A stretch of 42,254 bases of DNA from Opitutia bacterium (GTDB taxonomy: Bacteria > Verrucomicrobiota > Verrucomicrobiia > Opitutales > Opitutaceae): contig CANJIU010000088.1 in NCBI GenBank assembly GCA_947474365.1, positions 1-42,254 of the forward strand, in the 5' to 3' direction. Position 1 is the first letter of the stretch. Every line of letters starts with the position of its first letter. Shown piece after piece: positions 7,938 to 16,457 of this stretch. The notes under the pieces are model-generated. The model ran no database searches. It saw nothing but the letters and a program-made list of their open reading frames with translations, and was not told the DNA's origin. The position numbers and the translations under genes are program-made.

Positions 7938-8618
7938 ATGCTCTGCCCCAGACTGCTCCCCGTGCTCGCCCTGCTGCTCGCCGGCCCCGCCGCGTCCGCG
8001 CCGGCCGGATCACCGCCGCCGGCGGCGCATCCGACGACGGACGCGCGCGACGGTTGGCGGGATCTCTTCGCCCCGGACCTTGCCGATGCGACGCTCACGC
8101 CGGGCAGCTGGGTATTTGAGAATGGAATACTTGCCCGCCGGGGGCCGGGCCACATCTGGACCAGGGCCGCCTACCGGAACTTCATCCTCGACCTTGAATT
8201 CAGGATCGAGGAGGGCAGCAACAGCGGGGTTTTTCTCCGCTCCAGCGACACCGTGAACTGGCTGCAGAACTCGATCGAAATCGACGTGAATGATTCGTAC
8301 GGACCCCGCCCCCGCTACGCCGGGCTTTGCGGGGCGGTCTACGACTGCGTGGTGCCCTCCAAGAACGCCATCAAGGCGCCGGGTGAATGGAACCGATTCA
8401 CCATCACCTGCCGGGACAGCAAAATATCCGTCATCCTCAACGGTGAACTCATCGTGGACATGGACCTGGATCGCTGGACCGAGCCGCACCGGAACCCGGA
8501 CGGCACCCGCAACAAGTTCAACACCGCCTACAAAGACATGTCCCGCATCGGTCGCATTGGCCTCCAGGACCATCGTGAACCCGTCTGGTATCGGGCCATC
8601 CGGATCAAGGTGCTGTAA
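7938..8618 (+). CDS. Secreted DUF1080 (3-keto-disaccharide hydrolase-like) protein
   Basis: A 226-residue protein with a signal peptide (about 1-21) and one concanavalin-like DUF1080 domain. Typical landmarks are WRDLFAPD, NFILDLEFRIEEGSNSGVF, an EIDV strand, GEWNRFTITC and the terminal IGLQDH...VWYRAIRIKVL. DUF1080 was first a domain of unknown function. Members are now known to act on 3-keto-glycosides made by Gfo/Idh/MocA enzymes, which is what lies immediately upstream. Spacing to the oxidoreductase is 32 nt, so they are probably co-transcribed. The EIDV acidic pair is the expected active-site strand. The next gene starts from its own promoter at 8680-8743. Confidence 0.85.
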   Translation: MLCPRLLPVLALLLAGPAASAPAGSPPPAAHPTTDARDGWRDLFAPDLADATLTPGSWVFENGILARRGPGHIWTRAAYRNFILDLEFRIEEGSNSGVFLRSSDTVNWLQNSIEIDVNDSYGPRPRYAGLCGAVYDCVVPSKNAIKAPGEWNRFTITCRDSKISVILNGELIVDMDLDRWTEPHRNPDGTRNKFNTAYKDMSRIGRIGLQDHREPVWYRAIRIKVL

Positions 8619-8679
8619 CCGGCCCGGCGGCTTGCACGCCACCCGCTCCCGACATTTCCGCCGCATCGCGACGTCAGCT

Positions 8680-8743
8680 GGGACAAAATCGCAGAAGTTC
8701 CGGGACACCGTTGCATGGTCGATGTCCGCAAACCCGCTATTAT
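8680..8743 (+). promoter_or_regulatory. Regulon promoter P3: operator direct repeat plus -10, driving the receptor operon
   Basis: Half-site one is GGGACAAAATCGCA at 8680 and half-site two is GGGACACCGTTGCA at 8702. CATGG lies at 8714-8718 and TATTAT at 8738-8743. Over the first 32 bases it matches P2 at 25 positions with no gaps, and the 22-bp and 36-bp spacings are identical. Predicted transcription starts near 8750, about 48 nt before the receptor ATG. Confidence 0.75.
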
Positions 8744-8797
8744 GCCACCGTCTGGCCACCCACCGGCCGCCTGGTCGCAGCTGAACGTCCATCCCCC

Positions 8798-11700
8798 ATG
8801 AATACGAACCGTCGATTGCTTCTGGCCTTTACCCTCATCGGGCTGGCCTCCGATCTGCAGCAAACCTCCGCCCGCGCCGCCGAGAGCGCCGCCGTGCGCG
8901 GCGCCGGCCACGCCGGCAGTATTTCCGGGCGGGTGAAAAACGCCGTGACCGGACAGTTTCTTAACAATGCGCGGGTGACCGTGCAGGGGACCGACCTGGT
9001 CGCGTTTACCGATCAATCCGGCGCCTACCAACTCGTGAACGTGCCTGCGGGTCCGGTGACCCTCGAGGTCTTCTACACCGATCTGGACGTGCAACGTCTG
9101 CCGCTCGAAATCAAGGCCGACGAACACCTGAATCACGATATCGGACTGACCAGCGTCACGCGCTACGGCACGGACCCGAACGTCGTCCGCATCAATCCGT
9201 TCGTGGTCGGGTCGGACAAGGACACCGACGCCAGCGCTATCGCGGTCAACGAGCAGCGTTTTGCGCCCAACATCAAAAACGTCGTCTCCACCGACGCGCA
9301 GGGCGACATCCTGGGGAGCAATGTCGGCGAGTTCATCAAGCTTCTCCCCGGCGTCTCCGGCGAATACAGTGGGGTCGAGATGATCGGCATTTCCGTCCGC
9401 GGCCTCGGCAGCGGCCTGACGTCGTTCACGAGCAACGGTGCGCCCATGGTCAGCGCGTTCTTCGTCGGAGGCGTCGCCGGGGGTGGACGTGATTTCAACA
9501 TCAACACCATGGCGATGAACGACGTTTCCAGAGTCGAGGTCACGAAGGTGCCGACGCCGTCGTCGCCGGCCGACTCGCTCGCGGGTTCCGTGAACATGGT
9601 GAGCAAGAGCGCGTTTGAACGCAGCACCGCCGAACTCCGTTTTGGCGTCAACCTCGCCAGCAGCAGCGGAAACCTGACCCTCAAGAAAACGCCGCACTCG
9701 AACGGCGATCACGACACCCGGAAGACGCTGGCCGGCTTTGACTTTGATTACACGCTGCCGATCACGAAGAATTTTGGGATAGTCCTCGCGGGGATGCAGA
9801 GCAATCGGTTCAACGAACAGCAGCACTCCACGATGACCTATGCGGGGACGGGCGTCGGCACCGGGGCCTCCTTCGACCGCCCATATCTGCAGTCCTACGC
9901 GGTCATCGACTCACCGCGCACGCAGCGCCGCACCACCTTCGGGCTGAACGCTGACTGGCGGGTCACCCCGCACTCGGTCCTTTCGCTGAACAGCCAGTGG
10001 CATCGCTACAAGAATTACATCGGCGCCCTCACCTGGACCTTCAGTCCCGGCACCGTCGGCACGCCGACCACCGCCAACGGCACCCCGTTCAGCTTCGGGC
10101 CCGATTTTGTCACGGGCGCCACCGGGCGCGGTTCGGTGACGATGAACGGCGGAGCGCAAACCTACGGCGGCAGCGGCACGACCGCGGGATTGAACTACCG
10201 GCTCGATGACGGCACCTGGCGCATCGAAGCGGGACTGAGCCATTCCGATTCGGAGATTTACCGCGCGAACACCGAAAATGGCGCCTTCGGGGGCCTGGCG
10301 GCCACCCTCATCAACCCGGTCCGGGTCTCGTTTGCCGGAATCAATCCGATTCGTCCCGGAGTCATCCAGACCTTTGCGGCGAATAACGATCCGGTCGACG
10401 TCTACAATATCGCCAACTATACGGTGACCTCCGCGACGGACACGCCCGTCAACCACCAGAGCGGCATCGATTCCGCCAATCTGAGCTTCCGGCGCGCTCT
10501 CGGTTTTCTGCCCTTTCCCGCCTCGCTCCAAATCGGCGGCGCGCATCGTATCCAAACCCTCGACGCGCGCCGGCGCAGCCTCACTTGGACGCACAACGGC
10601 CCCGACGGCAACGCCGCCACCGTCGAGACCGCCGCGCCGTACCTGATGCAGAGTTACATCAACCAGGACTCCAACTACGGCTTCCGGAACGTGCCCTGGG
10701 TGTCGCCCAGCCGGGCGTGGAGCGCGTTTCAGGCCCGGCCGACGCTCTTCAGCCAGACTCCGGCCCAGATCGTCGCCGCCGAAACCTTCCGGATCACGAA
10801 TTCCGAGTATATCGAGGAGGCGGTCTCTGCGCTCTACCTGCAGGCGGAGGCAAAGCTGATCGGCAACCGCCTCCGGATCCTGACGGGCGTGCGGATGGAA
10901 AAAACGACGGACGAGGGCCAGGGCATGCTGTTCAACCCGAACGCGGTGTTTGCGTTGAACCCGGACGGCACTCCGGCGCGGAATGCCCAGGGCGCCCGGA
11001 TTCGCCGGCCCGACGCGGGCGCGGTCGGATCGTTGGAGGAATTGCGACTCATCCGAACGGAACGCGCCTACAAGGCGAACCGCACGTATGATGGCTATTA
11101 CCCAAGCCTGCACCTGTCGTATGCCGTCCAGGAAAACGTGCAGCTCCGCGCCGCCTACGCGAAGACCTACGGGCGGCCGGCCTTCACCGACATCATCCCG
11201 AGCGCCACGATCAACGAGTTCGAGCTGGGCGCGGAGCAGGCCGCCGATCCGACGATTGCGAAAGGCTCGATCACCGTCCGCAACACCGGACTGAAGCCCT
11301 GGACCGCGGACAATTTCGATCTGTCGGCCGAATACTACAGCGCGAGCGGCGGCGTGTTGAGCGCGGGAGTATTCCTGAAGAACATCAAGGACTTCTTCGG
11401 CGACGCCGTGCGACTGGCGACGCCCTCCGATCTCGAGACGATCGGTCTCGATCCCCGGTATGTCGGTTGGAACCTGGTCACCAAATTCAACTCGGGCGAC
11501 GCCCAGATCCGGGGCGTGGAATTCAACCTCCGGCAATCGCTCCGTGCCCTGGGTTCGTGGGGCCGCTATTTTTCCGTCTTCGCGAATGCCACCAAGCTCA
11601 ATCTCGACGGCAGCGGGCAGGCTTCGTTCAGCACCTTCATCCCAAAGACGGGCAACTGGGGATTCTCGTTCAGCCGCAGCCGCTTCACCTTCGTCGCCAA

Positions 11701-11968
11701 GTGGAACTACCGGGGCCAGGACAACCGTGTGGCCCAGCCGCTCTACGGGCCCGGGGGCTTTGAGTTCTTCAAGGCCCGCACCAATCTCGACCTCAACGCG
11801 GCGCTCCAGCTCCATCGCCGGTTTTCCCTCGTCGCCAATGTGAACAACGTCTTCAACGTGCCGCAGACCATCCTGCGCTACGGAACCTTGACGCCGGCAT
11901 ATGCGCACCAATGGCGTCGCTCGGAATTTGGCGTCTCTCTTGCGCTGGGACTGCGCGGGACCTTTTGA
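8798..11968 (+). CDS. TonB-dependent outer-membrane receptor with carboxypeptidase-regulatory-like N-domain (receptor 1)
   Basis: 1056 residues. A signal peptide (about 1-27) is followed by a CarboxypepD_reg-like beta-sandwich (about 41-115: GSISGRVKNAVTGQFLNNA). Then come a TonB-box-like stretch RINPFVVGSD and a plug domain containing VGEFIKLLPGV and ISVRGLGSG. The beta-barrel ends in aromatic LALGLRGTF, as outer-membrane proteins do. It should import or capture an oligosaccharide using TonB energy. There is no SusD partner, unlike Bacteroidetes systems. The start is the ATG at 8798; the frame is open from 8711 but that part covers promoter P3. It shares strong similarity with receptor 2 at 19232, for example QRF(A/S)PN(I/L)K and VNMVSKSAFER versus INMVSKSAFER. 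It leads the operon with the ConA-like protein, sulfatase, MFS carrier and aminotransferase. Confidence 0.93.
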   Translation: MNTNRRLLLAFTLIGLASDLQQTSARAAESAAVRGAGHAGSISGRVKNAVTGQFLNNARVTVQGTDLVAFTDQSGAYQLVNVPAGPVTLEVFYTDLDVQRLPLEIKADEHLNHDIGLTSVTRYGTDPNVVRINPFVVGSDKDTDASAIAVNEQRFAPNIKNVVSTDAQGDILGSNVGEFIKLLPGVSGEYSGVEMIGISVRGLGSGLTSFTSNGAPMVSAFFVGGVAGGGRDFNINTMAMNDVSRVEVTKVPTPSSPADSLAGSVNMVSKSAFERSTAELRFGVNLASSSGNLTLKKTPHSNGDHDTRKTLAGFDFDYTLPITKNFGIVLAGMQSNRFNEQQHSTMTYAGTGVGTGASFDRPYLQSYAVIDSPRTQRRTTFGLNADWRVTPHSVLSLNSQWHRYKNYIGALTWTFSPGTVGTPTTANGTPFSFGPDFVTGATGRGSVTMNGGAQTYGGSGTTAGLNYRLDDGTWRIEAGLSHSDSEIYRANTENGAFGGLAATLINPVRVSFAGINPIRPGVIQTFAANNDPVDVYNIANYTVTSATDTPVNHQSGIDSANLSFRRALGFLPFPASLQIGGAHRIQTLDARRRSLTWTHNGPDGNAATVETAAPYLMQSYINQDSNYGFRNVPWVSPSRAWSAFQARPTLFSQTPAQIVAAETFRITNSEYIEEAVSALYLQAEAKLIGNRLRILTGVRMEKTTDEGQGMLFNPNAVFALNPDGTPARNAQGARIRRPDAGAVGSLEELRLIRTERAYKANRTYDGYYPSLHLSYAVQENVQLRAAYAKTYGRPAFTDIIPSATINEFELGAEQAADPTIAKGSITVRNTGLKPWTADNFDLSAEYYSASGGVLSAGVFLKNIKDFFGDAVRLATPSDLETIGLDPRYVGWNLVTKFNSGDAQIRGVEFNLRQSLRALGSWGRYFSVFANATKLNLDGSGQASFSTFIPKTGNWGFSFSRSRFTFVAKWNYRGQDNRVAQPLYGPGGFEFFKARTNLDLNAALQLHRRFSLVANVNNVFNVPQTILRYGTLTPAYAHQWRRSEFGVSLALGLRGTF

Positions 11969-12023
11969 TTGATTTCCGTTGCAGAGTGAGCGACCGGGCG
12001 CCCACGTCGTGGCAATCCTTCCC

Positions 12024-12776
12024 ATGATGTTGCGCTGTATTACGCTCAGCCTCGCCCTCCTGGCCGCGACCGTGACCGCGGTTCCCGAGGCGACGATGGC
12101 GTCGACGTTGATGACCACGCGCGGCCGACTCGTCCTGTGCGAGGATTTTGACCGCCCGGTGGCCCTCTCGTCTGCGAATGCCTTGTTCGAAGGGGTTCTT
12201 GGCGTTGTCGATCGCGACCCCCGGTTCGTCCAGCGCGCAGACGGCTGGCTGCTCCACCCCGGCAAATGGACGTTCGTGGACGGCGCCATCTGCGGCACGC
12301 TCGCCGAGCGCCACGGTCCGGTGGCCGCGTATGCGATTCCGCTGGGCGACGCCGTCATCCAGTTCGACGTGCAATTGAACGGCGCCCGGCAGGCCATGTT
12401 TCGCCTGAACGACACCGTCGATCATGTCTGCCGCGTCATCGTCACGCCCGAGGGATTGGCGGCGCAAAAGGACGACCACGATCATGATGGCCCCGACCAG
12501 GCGGTACCGTTCGGAAAAGTCGCGCTGCCGATTCGCGCCGGAGAATGGAAAACCGTGCTCCTTGAGATCTGCGGAGCGGACCTGGTGGCTTCGATCGACG
12601 GCCACAGCATCGTGGGCACCGATCCACTTCTGGTCGGCCCGAAGGCAACGGTCGCCCTTGTTGTTTCCGGATCGTCCGCCAGTTTTCGCCGTCTGCGAAT
12701 CTGGGAAGCGAAGCCAAAATCCGATTGGCCGGGCCAACGCGTCCGGCTCCTCACCGCGCCACGCAAGGCCCCATGA
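12024..12776 (+). CDS. Secreted concanavalin-like protein, sulfatase-coupled, function unknown
   Basis: About 250 residues with a signal peptide (MMLRCITLSLALLAATVTA). The rest looks like a beta-sandwich of the DUF1080/LamG type: GKWTFVDGAICGTL, IQFDVQLNGARQAMF, VDHVCRVIV, GEWKTVLLEICG and a final SFRRLRIWEA. A conspicuous acidic and histidine-rich segment, KDDHDHDGPDQ, could bind metal. I recognise a protein type seen near sulfatases in Planctomycetes and Verrucomicrobia but know no assigned function. The ATG at 12024 follows the receptor stop by 55 nt; a TTG at 11979 is less likely. The stop overlaps the sulfatase start as ATGA, so expression is coupled. A role in glycan binding or in 3-keto-sugar hydrolysis is possible but unproven. 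Confidence 0.7.
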   Translation: MMLRCITLSLALLAATVTAVPEATMASTLMTTRGRLVLCEDFDRPVALSSANALFEGVLGVVDRDPRFVQRADGWLLHPGKWTFVDGAICGTLAERHGPVAAYAIPLGDAVIQFDVQLNGARQAMFRLNDTVDHVCRVIVTPEGLAAQKDDHDHDGPDQAVPFGKVALPIRAGEWKTVLLEICGADLVASIDGHSIVGTDPLLVGPKATVALVVSGSSASFRRLRIWEAKPKSDWPGQRVRLLTAPRKAP

Positions 12777-15142
12777 AATCATTCCTGCCCGCCGTCCTCT
12801 TCGTTCTCCTCGCCACCGGCCCGCAGGCCGTCGCGGCCGGAGTCGCACCGTCCGCGCCGTCGGGTGACAACGAATTTCGGGGCCAAATCAGCCGGGTGGC
12901 AAATGACTCCACACCCGACTGGCCCCGCCGCGCGACGGCCCCGCGCGGCGCGCCCAATGTGATTTTGATCCTGCTCGACGATGTGGGCTTCGGCGCCATG
13001 GGCACCTTTGGCGGCGTGGCGCAGACCCCCGTGCTCGACCAACTGGCGGCCGAGGGTCTGCGCTATACCCGGTTTCACGTCGTCGGAATTTGTTCGCCCT
13101 CGCGGGCCGCGCTCCTCGCCGGGCGCAATCATCATCGCGTCGGGTTTGGCACCATCGCCCCATGGGCCGCCGGATTTCCGGGTTACGATTCGGTCCTGCG
13201 CAAAAAGCACGCCCTGATCCCGGAGGTCCTCCGTCGCAACGGCTACAACACGGCCGCGTTTGGCAAGTGGCACAATACGCCGAGCTGGGAGATGAATCCC
13301 TCGGGGCCCTTCGACCGGTGGCCGACCGGGCTGGGCTTCGACTATTACTACGGCTTCATCCAGGGCGACGTGAACCAGTACGAGCCCCCGCTCTACCGCA
13401 ACACGACCCCGGTCGAGCCGCCGAAGACGCCGGCGGAGGGCTACCACTTCACGACCGACATCGTGGACGAGGCGATCCGCTGGATTCGTATCCACGAAGT
13501 TACGTCGCCGCAAAACCCCTATTTCATCTACTTCGCCCCGGGCGCCACCCATGCGCCCATGCATGCACCACCGGAATGGATCGCCCGCTACCGCGGCAAA
13601 TTCGATCAAGGGTGGGACAAGGTGCGGGAGGAGACGTTCGCCCGGCAGAAGCGGCTCGGCGTGATTCCGGCCGACACCGTGCTCACGCCGCGGCCGCCGG
13701 AGCTGCCTGCCTGGGATTCACTCTCGGCGGCGCAGAAACGACTGCATGCCCGCCAGGAGGAGGTCTACGCCGCCTTTCTCGCGCACACGGACCATGAGAT
13801 CGGCCGGTTGCTCCAGGTCGCCCGGCAGGGGCCACAGGCCGAGAACACCCTCGTGCTTTACATCACGGGCGACAACGGCGCCAGTGGCGAGGGCGGCATG
13901 GAGGGCACCTATGACAACTCGGTCTCCGTGGGCGTGCCGCCCCGGACCCTGGCGGAATACAGCGGAACCTTCGACGATCTCGGTGGACCGCTCGTCTACA
14001 ACCACCATCCCTCAGCCTGGGGGTGGGCAACAAACACCCCGTTCAAGTGGGTCAAGCAGGTCGCGTCGCATCTCGGCGCTCTCCGCAATCCGCTCGTCGC
14101 CTCGTGGCCGGCGCGAATCAAGGACCGGGGCGGAGTGCGGACGCAGTTCACCCACTTGAACGACATCGCCCCCACGCTCTACGAGGCCATCGGCATCACC
14201 GCGCCGGCGGAGGTCGACGGCGTTCCCCAGGAGCCGTTGGACGGGACCAGCTTCGTGTCGAGTTTCGCCGATGCCAAGGCGCCGTCGACGCATCGCGTGC
14301 AATACTTCGAGGTCGCGGGAAATCGCTCGATCTACCACGACGGCTGGTTCGCCTGCGCCCTGCATGCGCTGCCCTGGGACGTCAGTGGACGCACCGACGA
14401 CTATGGCCGCGATCGCTGGGAACTCTACCACCTCGACGAGGATTTCAGCCAGGCGCGCGACCTTGCGGCCCAACAACCGGCAAAGCTTGCCGCGATGAAG
14501 GCGCTCTTCGATCGCGAGGCGGAGGCAAACCGCGTCTTTCCTCTAGTATCCGCCAAGACCGGACAACTATATCCCTTCGAGGGGCGCCCCTCGACCCTCG
14601 GCTGGGGGCCCAACGCCGCGGCGATTCAGGGCCGGCCGGATCCCCTGCAGGGCAAGACGGAGTTTGTCTATTATTCCGACATGCCGCGCCTGCCCGGCTG
14701 GGCGGTGCCGAAGCTGACCGGTTCGCATCGCCTCACCGCGACCTTCGACACCGCCTCTGGAACAACCGAGGGCATCCTCATCGCGCAGGGCGGCCGCTTC
14801 GGCGGATTCGCTTTTTATGTCAAAGACGGGCGGCTGGTCTACGAGAGCAATTTCTTCGGCCGCAGCCGTGACAGCATCACCTCGAACATTCCCGTGCCGT
14901 CCGGAAAAGTGGAGGCGGTCTACACCTACACCCGCGAGGCCAAAGATCCCTGGGGCGGTGGCACCGGCCGGTTTTTTCTCAATGGGCAGCCGGCGGGCGA
15001 GGGCAAAATCACGCACTTCTGGCCGGCCGACACGCTCGGAGTCGGGCGTCAGTTCGGTTCCCCGGTCAGCGCGAACTATCAGATTCCATTCCGCTTCACC
15101 GGCAATCTGCAGACGGTAGTGGTTCGCCTGCTGCCACCATGA
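12773..15142 (+). CDS. Large Sec-exported arylsulfatase (S1 family, AtsA-like) with C-terminal extension
   Basis: A 789-residue sulfatase with a signal peptide of about 22 residues. The metal motif LLDDVGFG is at about 67-74 and the formylglycine motif is C107-S-P-S-R111, followed by AALLAGRNHH. Further signatures are AFGKWHNTP, THAPMHAPPEW and YITGDNGASGEGG. The layout fits the long arylsulfatases related to Pseudomonas AtsA (S1_4 group). Beyond about residue 600 a C-terminal beta-rich part begins near GKTEFVYYSDMPRL and resembles a carbohydrate- or laminin-G-like sandwich. The ATG at 12773 overlaps the previous stop by 4 nt. The substrate is unknown; operon context with a receptor and MFS carrier suggests a soluble sulfated oligosaccharide. 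The stop overlaps the ATG of a 17-codon mini-ORF. Confidence 0.9.
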   Translation: MKSFLPAVLFVLLATGPQAVAAGVAPSAPSGDNEFRGQISRVANDSTPDWPRRATAPRGAPNVILILLDDVGFGAMGTFGGVAQTPVLDQLAAEGLRYTRFHVVGICSPSRAALLAGRNHHRVGFGTIAPWAAGFPGYDSVLRKKHALIPEVLRRNGYNTAAFGKWHNTPSWEMNPSGPFDRWPTGLGFDYYYGFIQGDVNQYEPPLYRNTTPVEPPKTPAEGYHFTTDIVDEAIRWIRIHEVTSPQNPYFIYFAPGATHAPMHAPPEWIARYRGKFDQGWDKVREETFARQKRLGVIPADTVLTPRPPELPAWDSLSAAQKRLHARQEEVYAAFLAHTDHEIGRLLQVARQGPQAENTLVLYITGDNGASGEGGMEGTYDNSVSVGVPPRTLAEYSGTFDDLGGPLVYNHHPSAWGWATNTPFKWVKQVASHLGALRNPLVASWPARIKDRGGVRTQFTHLNDIAPTLYEAIGITAPAEVDGVPQEPLDGTSFVSSFADAKAPSTHRVQYFEVAGNRSIYHDGWFACALHALPWDVSGRTDDYGRDRWELYHLDEDFSQARDLAAQQPAKLAAMKALFDREAEANRVFPLVSAKTGQLYPFEGRPSTLGWGPNAAAIQGRPDPLQGKTEFVYYSDMPRLPGWAVPKLTGSHRLTATFDTASGTTEGILIAQGGRFGGFAFYVKDGRLVYESNFFGRSRDSITSNIPVPSGKVEAVYTYTREAKDPWGGGTGRFFLNGQPAGEGKITHFWPADTLGVGRQFGSPVSANYQIPFRFTGNLQTVVVRLLPP

Positions 15143-15192
15143 ATTCCGTCGGCATGAGTGACACTGCAAAACGCTCGTCCCTTTTACCGTGA
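15139..15192 (+). CDS. 17-codon mini-ORF bridging sulfatase and MFS genes
   Basis: An ATG at 15139 overlaps the sulfatase stop as ATGA. The frame reads MNSVGMSDTAKRSSLLP and ends with TGA at 15190-15192, which itself overlaps the GTG start of the MFS gene as GTGA. The double 4-nt overlap would let ribosomes pass from gene to gene. It may be a real coupling peptide, or the MFS gene may have lost its original N-terminus by a frameshift. Nothing shows that the peptide has a function. Confidence 0.3.
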   Translation: MNSVGMSDTAKRSSLLP

Positions 15193-16445
15193 GCACTCCC
15201 CGCCCCGCATCGTGGAAATGGTGGATCACCGGCGTCCTGCTGCTGGCCACGACCATCAACTACATGGACCGCGTGACGCTTGCGAGCGCCTCGGTCCGGG
15301 TCACGGCGCAGCTCGGATTGAGCGGCGTCCAATACGGCAATCTGGAACTCGCCTTCGGCTGGGCGTTCGCCGCCGGCTCGGTCGTCTTCGGATTTCTTGC
15401 GGACCGGTTTCCGGTCTATTGGCTGTATCCGGCGGTCTTGGGCGCATGGTCGACCGTGGGTTTGTTGACCGGATTCACGCACGACTTTGCCGGTTTGCTG
15501 CTTTGCCGGACCCTGCTGGGCTTTTTCGAGGCGGGGCACTGGCCCTGCGCGTTGAAGACCAGCTTTGCTCTCCTGACCGAAAAGGACCGCACGATGGGGA
15601 ACAGCGTCCTGCAAAGCGGAGCGTCGATCGGCGCGATCATCACGCCGCAGGTCATGCGGATGCTGCTGACGGACGATCCGGGCTCGTGGCGCACGGCGTT
15701 TGTCGTCGTCGGGGCCGGCGGGCTGCTCTGGGTTGTGGTGTGGTTCCTCCTGCTGCGCCGAAACGATCTCGGGCCCGCCGCCGCGGCGCCGTCGGCGACG
15801 ACCGCGATGGTCGCGGAGCCGGCCTGGTGGACCTTTCTGCGTCACCGTCGTTTTTGGGCGGCGGCCCTGCTGATCATGGGCGCGCAAACCGTCTGGCACA
15901 TCTATCGCGCCTGGCTGATGAAGTTCCTGCAAACCGGCCGGGGCTACGGCGAGGAGAGTGCCCTGAATTTCAATTCACTCTATTTCGTCGCGACCGACAT
16001 CGGCTGCCTGCTGGCGGGCGGCGTTTCGCTCTGGCTCACGCGGCGCCGCGGTGCCTCGCCGCATGACGCCCGACGGACGGTGTATGCCTGCGCGTGCGTG
16101 CTGACCTCGTTGAGCGTGCTCATCCCTTGGCTGGAAAAAGGCTGGCCGCTGCTGGCGGTGCTGCTGTTGGTCGGGGCGGGTGCTCTGGCGATGTTCCCTT
16201 GCTACTACAGTTTCGTGCAGGAAATTTCGGCGGCCCACGTCGGCCGGCTTACCGGCCTTCTGGGTTTGTGGGTGTGGTCCATCACTTCACCGCTGCACAG
16301 CCTTTTCGGACTCGTCGTCGACCAGACGAAAAGCTACGACGCGGGCCTCGTGCTGGCGGGGATCGCGCCCTGGATCGGAGTGTTCGCCATGAAGTTCCTC
16401 TGGCGACGCGACGAACCTGCCGCGACCGCGGCGCCCCGGGCATAA
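15189..16445 (+). CDS. MFS transporter of the anion:cation symporter (ACS, ExuT-like) type
   Basis: A 418-residue membrane protein with about 12 hydrophobic segments. Helix 1 carries INYMDRVTLASAS, the sequence typical of the ACS family of the major facilitator superfamily, which includes hexuronate and other organic-anion symporters. GFLADRFPVYWLYPAVLG forms the loop 2-3 motif, and FFEAGHWPCALK fits the family's helix-4 region. It should bring an acidic or sulfated sugar product across the inner membrane with protons (inference). The start is GTG at 15189, coupled to the upstream mini-ORF; no in-frame ATG lies nearby. It is followed 12 nt later by the aminotransferase, so both are probably on the P3 transcript. 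Confidence 0.88.
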   Translation: MSTPRPASWKWWITGVLLLATTINYMDRVTLASASVRVTAQLGLSGVQYGNLELAFGWAFAAGSVVFGFLADRFPVYWLYPAVLGAWSTVGLLTGFTHDFAGLLLCRTLLGFFEAGHWPCALKTSFALLTEKDRTMGNSVLQSGASIGAIITPQVMRMLLTDDPGSWRTAFVVVGAGGLLWVVVWFLLLRRNDLGPAAAAPSATTAMVAEPAWWTFLRHRRFWAAALLIMGAQTVWHIYRAWLMKFLQTGRGYGEESALNFNSLYFVATDIGCLLAGGVSLWLTRRRGASPHDARRTVYACACVLTSLSVLIPWLEKGWPLLAVLLLVGAGALAMFPCYYSFVQEISAAHVGRLTGLLGLWVWSITSPLHSLFGLVVDQTKSYDAGLVLAGIAPWIGVFAMKFLWRRDEPAATAAPRA

Positions 16446-16457
16446 ACCCATCTTCCC

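Noticed and set aside
9911..12415. 834-codon open frame on the minus strand across receptor 1
   Set aside because: Its sequence is low-complexity, Arg/Gly/Ala-rich and has no recognisable domain. It is the mirror of a real receptor gene in high-GC DNA. Similar shadow frames at 5140-6336 and 24597-25778 were rejected for the same reason.
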